Below, one piece after another: positions 18,724-27,901 of a stretch of DNA of 64,000 nt; position 1 is the first letter of the stretch, and every line of letters starts with the position of its first letter. Source of the stretch: Marinomonas communis (GTDB taxonomy: Bacteria > Pseudomonadota > Gammaproteobacteria > Pseudomonadales > Marinomonadaceae); the NCBI RefSeq assembly GCF_004363305.1, contig NZ_SNZA01000003.1, positions 1 through 64,000 on the forward strand, given 5' to 3'. The notes beneath the pieces were generated by a model. It ran no database searches, was not told where the DNA came from, and saw only the letters and a list, made by a program, of their open reading frames with translations. The position numbers were made by a program, and so were the translations under genes.

Positions 18724-18783
18724 CTTTGCGTCGTAGCATGATAAGCCAAATACGATTCATTTGAATAGGGTTAGGTTTATAAG

Positions 18784-20331
18784 ATGGGAAGAATGATTGC
18801 GACTTTTGCATTGATACTACATTCATGTGTAGGTATGGCTGCTGAGGTCATAAGGTCTGAGAGTGGCGAGTTTGATTTAACTGAGGGGCGCATTGCATCC
18901 ATTGCTATACCTACGAGTGTTGCTGAGCGATACTGGCTGGCTGAATTATCGATCCCATCAGAGGTGATGGCTCGTGTTAGTTTGAAGCAACAAGGTCAAA
19001 CGACATTACTGTCTCCATATGCCACTGGAAATACCAAACTTCGCTTTGTTACCTCGTCTGGCGATTCTGTTCTGATCATCGAATCGATTCAAAAGCACGG
19101 TAACACTCCTAAAATTGGGCAATGGTCATTTACGCCAATAGATCAGTTACCCTTTCCTACAGTCAAGGAAATCGGATTAGATCGTATAGTCAGCCCAATG
19201 CTAAAGCGCATAATCCTTGAGAGGGGGAGCGTTAAAAAGTCTCCTTTTGTTGAACGGCTACCCAGTCTTCCTGAGTCTGAGCGTTTACTAACCTTTATTT
19301 ATCAAGGCGCTGAACATAATGTCAGACTGTTAGGTGGGCCAACAAACGATATTGTAGAGCTGGAAAGAATTGAGAATAGCAAAATATGGGCTAAAAGCTT
19401 TGTGGTTCCCGCGGACACATTACTAAGTTACCGATTAGCTCCTGATGTACCCACTCTAGAAGCGGATAAGCGCGAGAATCGAGTCGCTATTCTCAGTAAA
19501 GCGCAAGTTGACCCTCTCAATCCCTATATATGGCCATCTGAGGGCCATTCTTTACAGTACTCTGTAATTGACTTGGAGAACCAAGTAACTAAGCCTGCAA
19601 ACAAATATGATCCTAAGCGCTTAAGCAAACATTGGTTTAGAAGTCAGACTTTTTCAAATACTCGAAGTGTTTCATTGTATGAACCTAAAGATAAGCAGGT
19701 ATCTGTCTCTCCTAGTTTGCTCATCATGTTAGATGGCCAAGACTATGAAAAAAGAGTCTCTGTTCCTGCACGTATTGATCGGTTATACGATGAAGGAGAG
19801 ATAGGGCCCACCTTTGTGATCATGATCAATAATCCTGATGCTCAGGCTCGCTCCTCAGAATTACCTGCTAATCCAAAGTTCGCTGATTTTATTGCCGATG
19901 AGGTGATACCTTGGGTTCAAGCAACTACAGGACATGCTTTTAAACCAAATGACGTCATCATTGCTGGCTCAAGTTACGGTGGGCTTGCTGCACTCTCGGT
20001 AAGTCTAGAGCGGCCAGATAAAGTGGGTCACGTGCTATCCATGTCTGGGTCATTTTGGTGGCGTGATAGTAAAGGAAATATGCGACAGCGATTGGATTCT
20101 GCTAATCAACTACCACTTTCCGTTTATTTAAGCGTTGGCCGATTTGAAACTGGCCGAGGTGATAGTCTGGGCATTTTTGAAACAAACTTCTCGATTTCTG
20201 AAGCGCTTCAAGAAAAAGGTGTTCCAAATAAGCTATCAATATTTTCCGCAGGACATGATTACTTTTTATGGGCTCATGCGTTAGAGGAAGGGCTTAGATA
20301 TTTATCAAAAACAATAGACAAACAAAAATGA
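18784..20331 (+). CDS. Exported Fes-like siderophore esterase (alpha/beta hydrolase)
   Basis: 515-aa hydrolase with an N-terminal signal peptide (hydrophobic residues 4-17, cleavage near M-A-A). An N-terminal beta-rich part precedes a C-terminal alpha/beta hydrolase domain of the enterochelin esterase type: L-L-I-M-L-D-G near residue 315, nucleophile Ser397 in G-S-S-Y-G-G, and a late G-H-D-Y-F-L-W holding the likely catalytic histidine. It would cleave an imported or periplasmic ferric catecholate siderophore ester. The next gene is a TonB receptor and both have Fur-like boxes, so the two probably serve one xenosiderophore. The initiator ATG has only a weak AGG upstream. Confidence 0.78.
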   Translation: MGRMIATFALILHSCVGMAAEVIRSESGEFDLTEGRIASIAIPTSVAERYWLAELSIPSEVMARVSLKQQGQTTLLSPYATGNTKLRFVTSSGDSVLIIESIQKHGNTPKIGQWSFTPIDQLPFPTVKEIGLDRIVSPMLKRIILERGSVKKSPFVERLPSLPESERLLTFIYQGAEHNVRLLGGPTNDIVELERIENSKIWAKSFVVPADTLLSYRLAPDVPTLEADKRENRVAILSKAQVDPLNPYIWPSEGHSLQYSVIDLENQVTKPANKYDPKRLSKHWFRSQTFSNTRSVSLYEPKDKQVSVSPSLLIMLDGQDYEKRVSVPARIDRLYDEGEIGPTFVIMINNPDAQARSSELPANPKFADFIADEVIPWVQATTGHAFKPNDVIIAGSSYGGLAALSVSLERPDKVGHVLSMSGSFWWRDSKGNMRQRLDSANQLPLSVYLSVGRFETGRGDSLGIFETNFSISEALQEKGVPNKLSIFSAGHDYFLWAHALEEGLRYLSKTIDKQK

Positions 20332-20348
20332 TATGAATTAGCATTAGT

Positions 20349-20367
20349 AAATGATAATTATTTTCAT
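20349..20367 (+). promoter_or_regulatory. Fur box upstream of the TonB receptor gene
   Basis: AAATGATAATTATTTTCAT closely fits the 19-bp Fur consensus (GATAATGATAATCATTATC register). It sits 26 bases before the receptor ATG, in the 60-base gap after the esterase gene. Confidence 0.75.
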
Positions 20368-20392
20368 AAAGCTTCTTCAAGGATAGCAATTC

Positions 20393-22312
20393 ATGTTTAC
20401 CAAGACCTCTCTCTCAATCGCTTTGCTTAGTACCCTGCCACTTTCTAGTGCAGTTATATCAGCAGAGCTAGATACGTTACTTGTAACAGCCACCTTAGCC
20501 TCACAAAAGTCCGAAGAGGCTCCTGCTTTCGCGACGGTCATCACGGCTGATGACATCCAGAAATCAGCGGTAAGTAGTGTGTCTGATTTACTACGTGAGA
20601 CGGTCGGGGTGAATAATAGCACTGACACTGCAGGCAGGGACGAAGTCCAAATCCGTGGCTTAGATGGTGCTTACACGGTAATTTTAGTGAATGGAAAGCG
20701 TGTTTCTTCTAGTAGCGCTTTTGCTAAAGGCAGTGATGCAGACTTAAGCAGTGTTCCATTAAATTCTATAGAGAGAGTTGAAATTATTCGCGGACCAATG
20801 TCTGCTCTTTATGGCGCAGATGCTATCGGTGGGGTGGTAAATATCATTACTAAGCAGCCTTTAGATAATCACTGGGAGCGATCTGTGAGCGCAGGTCTTC
20901 GAATGATCGAATCGGGTGATGAGGGCGCTCAATATCGTTTAGGTGCGTCAGCTCAAGGGCCACTTAATGAGAAGCTAAAAGTCTCTGTCAGTGCTGAGGC
21001 GCTGCAACAGGACCCTTGGTTTGCAGAGTCTGGTGATGATGTATCACTGCGAGAGGAGCGTCAAACGAACAATCTAAACTCGACACTGTCTTGGCAAGCA
21101 ACGGAGCAACAACAAGTCGATTTTGACTTTGGTTATAACAATGATGAAAGGCCGTATCAGGAATATGCTGAAGGGCGATACCGTAAACAAGAAATTACGC
21201 GTATCGACTTAGGCGTAACACATAAAGGTAGCTGGGACTGGGGTAATACAACAGCATTTATTAAACAAGAAAATAGTGATGTTTATGACTATAACTCAAG
21301 CTACCCAACCGCTGAGCACGATGGTCTTGAGCAGAACAATACTTACGCGAAAGCGTATGCTGACACAGTGCTTGGCGTGCATAGCTTACTAGCGGGTGTG
21401 GATTACAAGCTCGAAGAGGTGACAGATCCATACTTTCTAACCAATGGTACAGAGTCAACGGGGCAATATGGTGTATTCCTGCAAGATGGAATTGCCTTAA
21501 CTGACGCCTTAAATTTAACCCTAAGTGGTCGTATGGACGATCATGAAATTTATGGCAGCAACTTTTCTCCGAAAGCTTACCTAGTGTTTGATGCCGGTGA
21601 TGGGCTGACTTTTAAAGGTGGTGTTAGTAAAGCATTTAAAGCGCCTTCTATTGCACAATCGAACAGTAGTTATTCGCAGATTAGCTGTGGCGGCAGCTGT
21701 TACTTAAATGGTAACTCCGATCTTGAAGCTGAAACCAGCACTAGCTATGAGTTTGGTTTCGAGCTACGTAAATCGAGTTACGATGTGAGCGGTGCCATCT
21801 TTAGAAATAACATTGATAACATGATTTCAAGAACGGTGGACCGCTCAACTACTCCGATTACGGTTCAATGGGTCAATGTCAATAAAGCGATGACACAAGG
21901 CTTGGAATTGTCCTCAACGATTGATCTTAGTGAAAACCTAATGGCGACGGTTAACTACACTTATTTAGATACAGAGTCAGAAGATGAAAGTGGCAATGTA
22001 ACAGAGCTGACGGGGCGCGCTAAACATCAGGCTATGATTGGCTTGGATCATCAAACCACGGATCGTGTCGCTACCTTCCTGAACCTAAATTACATATCAG
22101 GTATGAAAGGAACTGATGACAACTATGACATTAAAACATTGCCATCATACTACCGTGCAGACATTGGCCTGATTGCAGATGTTACGAATGACTTAGTGAT
22201 TCGTGCAGGCATTAAAAACCTAAATGATGTTCGTTTGGACAAGGAAGACTCGGACTTCGCAACATTTGAATTAGGTCGTAGTTATTACGTTAGTGCAAAC
22301 CTGAGTTTCTAA
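20393..22312 (+). CDS. TonB-dependent siderophore receptor (catecholate type)
   Basis: 639-aa outer-membrane receptor. Signal peptide cleaved near residue 24 (A-V-I-S-A). The TonB box is likely D-T-L-L-V-T-A-T just after it. The plug domain spans about 45-150 (V-Q-I-R-G-L-D-G-A-Y and Y-G-A-D-A-I-G-G-V-V-N-I-I-T) and is followed by a 22-strand barrel ending in the terminal aromatic Y-Y-V-S-A-N-L-S-F. The size and an extracellular C-G-G-S-C loop recall CirA/IrgA-type receptors. Function with the upstream Fes-like esterase is inferred from linkage and the shared iron-type control sites. Confidence 0.88.
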   Translation: MFTKTSLSIALLSTLPLSSAVISAELDTLLVTATLASQKSEEAPAFATVITADDIQKSAVSSVSDLLRETVGVNNSTDTAGRDEVQIRGLDGAYTVILVNGKRVSSSSAFAKGSDADLSSVPLNSIERVEIIRGPMSALYGADAIGGVVNIITKQPLDNHWERSVSAGLRMIESGDEGAQYRLGASAQGPLNEKLKVSVSAEALQQDPWFAESGDDVSLREERQTNNLNSTLSWQATEQQQVDFDFGYNNDERPYQEYAEGRYRKQEITRIDLGVTHKGSWDWGNTTAFIKQENSDVYDYNSSYPTAEHDGLEQNNTYAKAYADTVLGVHSLLAGVDYKLEEVTDPYFLTNGTESTGQYGVFLQDGIALTDALNLTLSGRMDDHEIYGSNFSPKAYLVFDAGDGLTFKGGVSKAFKAPSIAQSNSSYSQISCGGSCYLNGNSDLEAETSTSYEFGFELRKSSYDVSGAIFRNNIDNMISRTVDRSTTPITVQWVNVNKAMTQGLELSSTIDLSENLMATVNYTYLDTESEDESGNVTELTGRAKHQAMIGLDHQTTDRVATFLNLNYISGMKGTDDNYDIKTLPSYYRADIGLIADVTNDLVIRAGIKNLNDVRLDKEDSDFATFELGRSYYVSANLSF

Positions 22313-22347
22313 CTTTAGCTCTTTCCCCTGAGTTTTTTATGCCTTTT

Positions 22348-22379
22348 AAGCCGGCTGTATTTCACATCCGGCTTTTTTT
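22348..22379 (+). terminator. Terminator after the TonB receptor gene
   Basis: AAGCCGG and CCGGCTT pair around a 13-base loop (itself partly paired, TG/CA) and are followed by five more T residues. It lies about 35 bases after the receptor stop. Confidence 0.8.
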
Positions 22380-22530
22380 ATTTGCTTTCACGGCAAGCTT
22401 TTTGCTTTAAAATAACAAGTTAACCAAACAGTTAAGTTTCTAAAATAGTGATCCGTTGCTAATTTTTAGGAAGTAGATAGTAAAAAGTGACAGCTTTCCA
22501 TTGAGTAAAGCATTGAGTAAGGGGAGAGAC

Positions 22531-23547
22531 ATGACCAGCTCTGAAGCATTATTAGATTTGGCAATGAAGATGCCAAAGGCGGAGCTGCATTTGCATATTG
22601 AAGGCACGTTCGAGCCAGAGCAGATGTTCGCCATCGCCCAACGTAACCAAGTTGTGCTGAAGTACAACTCAGTGGAAGAGTTAAAAGAAGCCTACCAATT
22701 CGAGAACCTGCAGGACTTCTTGGATCTGTATTACCAAGGTATGTCGGTGCTGCTTAAAGAGCAGGATTTTTACGATTTAACCATGGCATATCTAAAGCGT
22801 GTGCACGAAGACAATGTAGTGCATGTCGAGATTTTCTTTGACCCTCAAGGGCACTTAAGCCGCGGTGTAAGCTTTGAAACACAAATCAAAGGCATCTATG
22901 GCGCACTAAAAGATGCCGAACGTGATTTAGGTATCACATTCAAACTGATCATGTCGTTCTTACGACACTTAGATGAAGCCAGTGCGTTTGAAACCTTGGA
23001 ACTGGCTAAACCGTTCTTGGAGTGGATCGATGGTGTTGGATTGGATAGCTCAGAAGTGGGTCATCCGCCGGTGAAGTTTGAAAACGTGTTCCGCGAGTGT
23101 AAGGCACTCGGTTTACCTGTGACAGCTCATGCAGGGGAAGAGGGGCCGCCAGAGTATGTTTGGCAAGCGCTGGATGTGATCGGTGTGGATCGCATTGACC
23201 ATGGTAACCGTGCGCTAGAAGACGAAGACCTGATCGCGACCATTAAACACAAAGGCCTGACTTTAACCGTTTGCCCATTGTCGAACCTTAAGCTTTGTGT
23301 GGTGGATACGTTAGAGGACCACCCAATTCGCACCATGCTGCGTTATGGCTTAAATGCAACCGTGAACTCGGATGACCCAGCGTATTTTGGTGGTTATATG
23401 AATGATAACTTTGCTGCGTTAGTAAAGGATACAGGGATCAGCAAAGATGAATTATACGCCTTAGCCTGCAATGCCTTTGAAGGTAGCTGGTTGGATAGCA
23501 AGAGTAAGCAGCAGCATTTGATGACCCTTAAATCATTGTTTGCTTAA
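22531..23547 (+). CDS. Adenine deaminase (Add family)
   Basis: 338-aa metal-dependent amidohydrolase converting adenine to hypoxanthine for purine salvage. Zinc ligands His20 and His22 in E-L-H-L-H, His200-Ala-Gly-Glu203 and the Asp281-Asp282 pair in N-S-D-D-P-A-Y-F are intact. The segment G-L-D-S-S-E-V-G-H-P-P and E-I-F-F-D-P-Q mark the adenine deaminase branch of the adenosine deaminase family. The ATG at 22531 has AAGGGGAGA in front; a TTG ten codons up is open but not preferred. It is a single-gene unit with its own terminator. Confidence 0.85.
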   Translation: MTSSEALLDLAMKMPKAELHLHIEGTFEPEQMFAIAQRNQVVLKYNSVEELKEAYQFENLQDFLDLYYQGMSVLLKEQDFYDLTMAYLKRVHEDNVVHVEIFFDPQGHLSRGVSFETQIKGIYGALKDAERDLGITFKLIMSFLRHLDEASAFETLELAKPFLEWIDGVGLDSSEVGHPPVKFENVFRECKALGLPVTAHAGEEGPPEYVWQALDVIGVDRIDHGNRALEDEDLIATIKHKGLTLTVCPLSNLKLCVVDTLEDHPIRTMLRYGLNATVNSDDPAYFGGYMNDNFAALVKDTGISKDELYALACNAFEGSWLDSKSKQQHLMTLKSLFA

Positions 23548-23574
23548 CTGTAATGCTCTGTAATAAATCGAATT

Positions 23575-23598
23575 AGCCTCTTTTAAGAGGCTTTTTTG
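23575..23598 (+). terminator. Terminator after adenine deaminase
   Basis: AGCCTC and GAGGCT pair around TTTTAA, followed by a run of T residues. It is 27 bases after the stop codon. Confidence 0.85.
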
Positions 23599-23721
23599 TG
23601 TCCGATAGCCAAGTAAAAAGCACCTAGCTTGCAAGGTTTACTTAGCTTTACTTTCGCTGTTGCTCATTCGAAAAGTGAGTTTGCTATGATCAATAGGTTA
23701 AATTGATTAGGTCAACGAACG

Positions 23722-25188
23722 ATGAAAGCGCTTATTTTAACTTGTTGCAGTAGTGCAGCATTGATTCTTAGTGGTGGCGTACAGGCGGATGTCATGGGAC
23801 TAGAATTCAACTCTGATCATTATGAAAGTAAAACCATTGAATATGATGGACAGTCGATCCAGTACCGAGCTTATGAAAGCATTCCATATGTGACCAAGCC
23901 GGTTGTTAGCGACTATCAGGTGATGAACATTTACATCCCTGAAGCGTATTTTCAGGGTGGCAGTATTCAAGGTTATCAGGCAGACACCGCTCCTATTTTC
24001 TTACCTAATCAGGTAGGTGGATACATGCCGGGTAAAGCCATGGTGGTCGGGACAAATGATCGCACAGGGCAAGCCAATTCTGCGCTGGTAGCATTGTCTA
24101 AAGGCCTTGTTGTGGCGGCTCCTGCGGCAAGGGGACGAACGAATCAAACGGCTGATGGACGATGGGCTGGTAAAGCGCCTGCAGCCATTGTCGACTTAAA
24201 AGCGGCTGTGCGATATTTACATTTCAATGATGGCGTGATGCCGGGTGATGCAAATAAAATCGTCTCAAATGGCACCAGTGCGGGTGGCGCTTTATCTGCC
24301 TTATTGGGAGCAAGCGCTGATAGCACCGATTACGACATCTATTTAACGGCATTGGGAGCTGCGCCCGGCTCTGATGCGATTTGGGCTGTCTCTGCTTATT
24401 GTCCAATCACTAACCTAGAGCATGCGGACATGGCGTATGAGTGGCAGTTTAATGGTTACAATGATTACCAGAAAATGAACATATCGATGTTGGACTACCA
24501 AGTGAAACGCGAGCTGGTCGCGGGGACATTAACGGAGGAAGAACAACAGGTGTCTGATCAGCTGAAGCCTTTGTTCCCTGAGTATGTTAACAGTCTAGGT
24601 CTGAAAGATTCTTCGGGTCATCCTTTGACGTTAGATCAAGCCGGAAATGGTTCATTTAAAGACGCGGTGGTGACTCACATCCAAGTATCAGCTCAAAGTG
24701 CACTAGAAAAAGGTCAGGATTTATCTAGCTTTGAGTTCGTCACCATTGATCAAGGGCGCGTCACTGCTATTGATTGGGATAAATATCGCAGCTATGCAGT
24801 GCGTCAGAAGCTACCGCCTGCGTTTGACGCGCTGGATCTAAGTGCTGGTGAAAACAATCTATTTGGTAATGCATTAACGGATAATCAGCACTTCACTGAA
24901 TTCTCTACGCAACACAGCACCGTGGCGGCTAAGCAAGTAAGTGAAGGCACTGTTAAGCTCATGAACCCAATGAATTATATTGGCACTTCAGATGCTCAAA
25001 CGGCATCACATTGGCGCATCCGTGTGGGCACAAAGGACCGAGATACTTCATTAGCGATTTCAGCTGTCCTTGCAGCGAAGCTTGAGAACACCGGCCATGA
25101 TGTAGACTACTTTATGCCTTGGGATGTCCCACACAGTGGTGATTATGATCTAGATGAATTGTTTGCCTGGATCAAGTCCATTCAATAA
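23722..25188 (+). CDS. Exported tannase-like alpha/beta hydrolase
   Basis: 488-aa secreted or periplasmic hydrolase with a signal peptide (hydrophobic core residues 3-19, cleavage after V-Q-A near 22). The nucleophile elbow is N-G-T-S-A-G-G with Ser186, and a C-terminal D-V-P-H-S-G holds the likely catalytic histidine. The long insertion between the nucleophile and histidine and the A-A-P-A-A-R-G-R-T segment resemble bacterial subtype B tannases, which split galloyl esters. Substrate is unproven; feruloyl-type esters are equally possible. It stands alone with its own terminator. The RBS before ATG is weak. Confidence 0.65.
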   Translation: MKALILTCCSSAALILSGGVQADVMGLEFNSDHYESKTIEYDGQSIQYRAYESIPYVTKPVVSDYQVMNIYIPEAYFQGGSIQGYQADTAPIFLPNQVGGYMPGKAMVVGTNDRTGQANSALVALSKGLVVAAPAARGRTNQTADGRWAGKAPAAIVDLKAAVRYLHFNDGVMPGDANKIVSNGTSAGGALSALLGASADSTDYDIYLTALGAAPGSDAIWAVSAYCPITNLEHADMAYEWQFNGYNDYQKMNISMLDYQVKRELVAGTLTEEEQQVSDQLKPLFPEYVNSLGLKDSSGHPLTLDQAGNGSFKDAVVTHIQVSAQSALEKGQDLSSFEFVTIDQGRVTAIDWDKYRSYAVRQKLPPAFDALDLSAGENNLFGNALTDNQHFTEFSTQHSTVAAKQVSEGTVKLMNPMNYIGTSDAQTASHWRIRVGTKDRDTSLAISAVLAAKLENTGHDVDYFMPWDVPHSGDYDLDELFAWIKSIQ

Positions 25189-25211
25189 CTCATGTCTCTG
25201 AGTGTTGCCTC

Positions 25212-25236
25212 AATGCCCCTTCGCTGGGGCATTTTT
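25212..25236 (+). terminator. Terminator after the tannase-like gene
   Basis: AATGCCCC and GGGGCATT pair around TTCGCT, then TTT. It lies 24 bases after the stop codon. Confidence 0.85.
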
Positions 25237-25321
25237 CTTGCTAAGAAGTATGTCTATACCACGAGCAAGTTCTGGCATAATGCCTACTCAATTTTAATCG
25301 CAAACGAGGTAAGTCAGAGTC

Positions 25322-26512
25322 GTGCATACTTTAGAACAGCTACGTAATGGAGCGTTACAGGGGGTTAAGCGTCTCCAGTTGAGTGCTGATTTAAGCGTTT
25401 TTCCTGAAGAGATATTTACTCTGGCGGACTCTTTAGAAGTTCTGGATCTGTCGAATAATCGCTTGAGTGATCTTCCTGAAGATTTAACGCGGCTGAAGAA
25501 TCTGAAAATCTTGTTTGCATCGAATAACTGCTTTTCTCATGTGCCCGATGTGCTGGGGCAGATGCCTAAGCTAGAGATGATCGGTTTTAAGCATAATCAG
25601 ATTCAGACAGTATCGGAAACGTGTTTGCCCAAACAAACTCGTTGGCTCATTTTAACGGATAATGCCATCAAATCACTGCCGGAAAGCATCGGTTCACTAA
25701 CTCGACTAGAGAAGTGTGCTTTGGCCGGTAATCAAATTCCAGCTCTTCCAGACTCATTCGCCCAGCTGAAAAATCTTGGCTTACTGCGCATTTCAGCGAA
25801 TGCTTTAGCCGAGTTTCCAGATGTGCTGCTTGATCTACCAAAACTCGCTTGGCTGGCATTTTCGGGTAACCCGTTTTGCCCCGCTCAAGATGAGCACTTG
25901 GAGTTTGTTCAGGTGCACTCTGCAGATGTTTTGCTTCACGAAGTATTAGGGATGGGGGCATCTGGGCTGATTTCTCGTGCCACATGGCAGAACAATGTAA
26001 ACGGTTTTGCTGAGCAAGTAGCGGTAAAGGTGTTCAAAGGAGAAGTGACCAGTGACGGCTTCCCAGCAGATGAGTTAGACGCTTGTTTGACCGTCGGAGA
26101 GCATGAGAATTTAGTGAAACCGTTGGCGCACATTCACGAGCCAAATTACTCGGCTTTAGTGATGGACCTGATTCCGTCTGACTACTACAACTTAGGACAG
26201 CCGCCGAGCTTGGAAACGTGTACTCGTGACACCTTTACCCAAGGGCAAGCGTTTAGTTCAGATCAGGCTGAGTTCATCATTGCGCAAATGCGCGATCTGT
26301 TCGCGCACTTAGAAAGCAAGCAAGTTAGCCATGGGGATTTATACGCTCATAATGTACTGATTAATCCAGCAGGACATATTCTATTTGGTGACTTTGGCGC
26401 TGCGTCTAAATATCACAATCTAACGGCTCAACAACAAGAGGGCGTTCGAGCGATTGAACGCCGCGCGTTAGCGTATTTCGAGGAAGATATCCGCGGACTT
26501 GTGACGGCTTGA
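25322..26512 (+). CDS. Leucine-rich repeat protein kinase
   Basis: 396-aa cytoplasmic fusion. Residues about 15-200 are a run of leucine-rich repeats of about 23 residues (pattern L-x-x-L-x-L-x-x-N-x-L-x-x-L-P). Residues about 205-390 form a small eukaryote-like protein kinase: glycine loop G-M-G-A-S-G, lysine in V-A-V-K-V-F near 234, catalytic H-G-D at 337-339 in place of HRD, then N near 344, and D-F-G at 357-359. All core catalytic residues are kept. It starts at GTG. It is a single-gene unit between terminators. Its target is unknown. Confidence 0.85.
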   Translation: MHTLEQLRNGALQGVKRLQLSADLSVFPEEIFTLADSLEVLDLSNNRLSDLPEDLTRLKNLKILFASNNCFSHVPDVLGQMPKLEMIGFKHNQIQTVSETCLPKQTRWLILTDNAIKSLPESIGSLTRLEKCALAGNQIPALPDSFAQLKNLGLLRISANALAEFPDVLLDLPKLAWLAFSGNPFCPAQDEHLEFVQVHSADVLLHEVLGMGASGLISRATWQNNVNGFAEQVAVKVFKGEVTSDGFPADELDACLTVGEHENLVKPLAHIHEPNYSALVMDLIPSDYYNLGQPPSLETCTRDTFTQGQAFSSDQAEFIIAQMRDLFAHLESKQVSHGDLYAHNVLINPAGHILFGDFGAASKYHNLTAQQQEGVRAIERRALAYFEEDIRGLVTA

Positions 26513-26560
26513 TGGGGCTGGTGATACTGTCTACATAAAAAACACATAGAAAGCACATAA

Positions 26561-26587
26561 AAAAGCCCAGCAACTGCTGGGCTTTTT
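26561..26587. terminator. Bidirectional terminator
   Basis: AAAAGCCCAGC and GCTGGGCTTTT pair around AACT between the convergent kinase and carboxynorspermidine dehydrogenase genes. T-runs flank it on both strands. Confidence 0.87.
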
Positions 26588-26621
26588 AAGATGACGAATA
26601 CGCTATTTTCTTTTACAAAGA

Positions 26622-27866
26622 TTATGCGTTGTATTCGAAAGGACGGTCGCCGTCTTCGTCTTGGATGCGAGTTGGTAGACCCATCTCGTTCAAAAGACCT
26701 AGGAATGGGCGAGGGTCTAGTTGCTCAACGTTACGCATTTCTGCACAGTCCCAAGTGCCGTTTGCAACAAGGATTGCCGCTGCAACCGGTGGAACGCCGG
26801 CTGTGTAAGAGATACCTTGGCTGCCCACTTCGTTGTAAGCGTCTTTGTGATCAGCAACGTTGTAGATGAAGACTTCTTTCTCTACACCGTCTTTGATGCC
26901 TTTCACTTTGTCACCGATACACGTGTTACCTGTGTAGTCTGGTGCTAGAGAAGATGGATCAGGAAGTACTGCTTTCACCACTTTAAGCGGTACAACTTCT
27001 AGACCTTCAGCTGTTTTAACTGGCTGCTCTGACAATAGACCTAGGCTCTTCAATACGGTGAAAACGTTGATGTAATGCTCACCAAAGCCCATCCAGAAAC
27101 GTACGTTTGGCACGTCTAGGTTTTGTGAAATTGAGTGCACTTCGTCGTGACCACTCATGTAAGACGTTTGCTTACCTACCACAGGTAGGTCATCAGTACG
27201 GCTTACTTCAAACATTTTGTTGACGTTCCACTCGCGATTCTGCCAAGAGTACACAACACCGGTAAATTCACGGAAGTTGATTTCTGGGTCGAAGTTAGTC
27301 GCGAAGTACTTGCCATGACTACCTGCGTTGATATCGATGATGTCGATGTCACTTACGCTGTCGAAGTAGTGATTGTACGCAAGAGCTGCGTAGGCGTTTA
27401 CAACACCTGGATCAAAACCTACACCCAAAATCGCTGTGATGCCTTTTTCTTTGCAGGCTTCGCGGCGTTTCCATTCGTAGTTTGCGTACCATGGTGGGGT
27501 TTCACAAATTTTCGTTGGATCTTCGTGGATCGCTGTGTCTAAGTAAGCAACGCCTGCTTCCATACATGCTTCAAGAACAGACATGTTGATGAAGGCAGAA
27601 CCTACGTTGATGACGATCTCAGAGTTGGTTTCTTTGATCAGTTTAACCGTCGCGGCAACATCTAGAGCGTCAAGAGCATATGCCTGAATGCGGCCCTCAA
27701 CCTTCATAGCGCCTTTTTCGTGGACACTGGCAACGATATCTTCGCATTTCGCAACGCTGCGTGAGGCAATGGCGATATCGCCCAGTGTGTCATTGTGTTG
27801 GGCGCATTTGTGAGCCACAACGCGTGCAACCCCTCCGGCACCGATAATCAGTACGTTCTTTTTCAT
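26622..27866 (-). CDS. Carboxynorspermidine dehydrogenase (saccharopine dehydrogenase family)
   Basis: 414-aa NADPH-dependent enzyme that joins aspartate semialdehyde to diaminopropane or putrescine, giving carboxynorspermidine/carboxyspermidine. The N-terminal Rossmann motif is I-I-G-A-G-G-V-A-R-V-V-A-H-K-C, and the G-V-G-F-D-P-G-V segment is typical of the LYS9-like family. It lies 35 bases after the nspC gene on the same strand, so the two steps of the alternative triamine pathway are co-transcribed, as in Vibrio. The diaminobutyrate enzymes that make diaminopropane in Vibrio are not beside it. Confidence 0.9.
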   Translation of the reverse strand: MKKNVLIIGAGGVARVVAHKCAQHNDTLGDIAIASRSVAKCEDIVASVHEKGAMKVEGRIQAYALDALDVAATVKLIKETNSEIVINVGSAFINMSVLEACMEAGVAYLDTAIHEDPTKICETPPWYANYEWKRREACKEKGITAILGVGFDPGVVNAYAALAYNHYFDSVSDIDIIDINAGSHGKYFATNFDPEINFREFTGVVYSWQNREWNVNKMFEVSRTDDLPVVGKQTSYMSGHDEVHSISQNLDVPNVRFWMGFGEHYINVFTVLKSLGLLSEQPVKTAEGLEVVPLKVVKAVLPDPSSLAPDYTGNTCIGDKVKGIKDGVEKEVFIYNVADHKDAYNEVGSQGISYTAGVPPVAAAILVANGTWDCAEMRNVEQLDPRPFLGLLNEMGLPTRIQDEDGDRPFEYNA

Positions 27867-27901
27867 GGTATTACTATCTCCAGTGTTGAAATGATGCAGC
27901 C

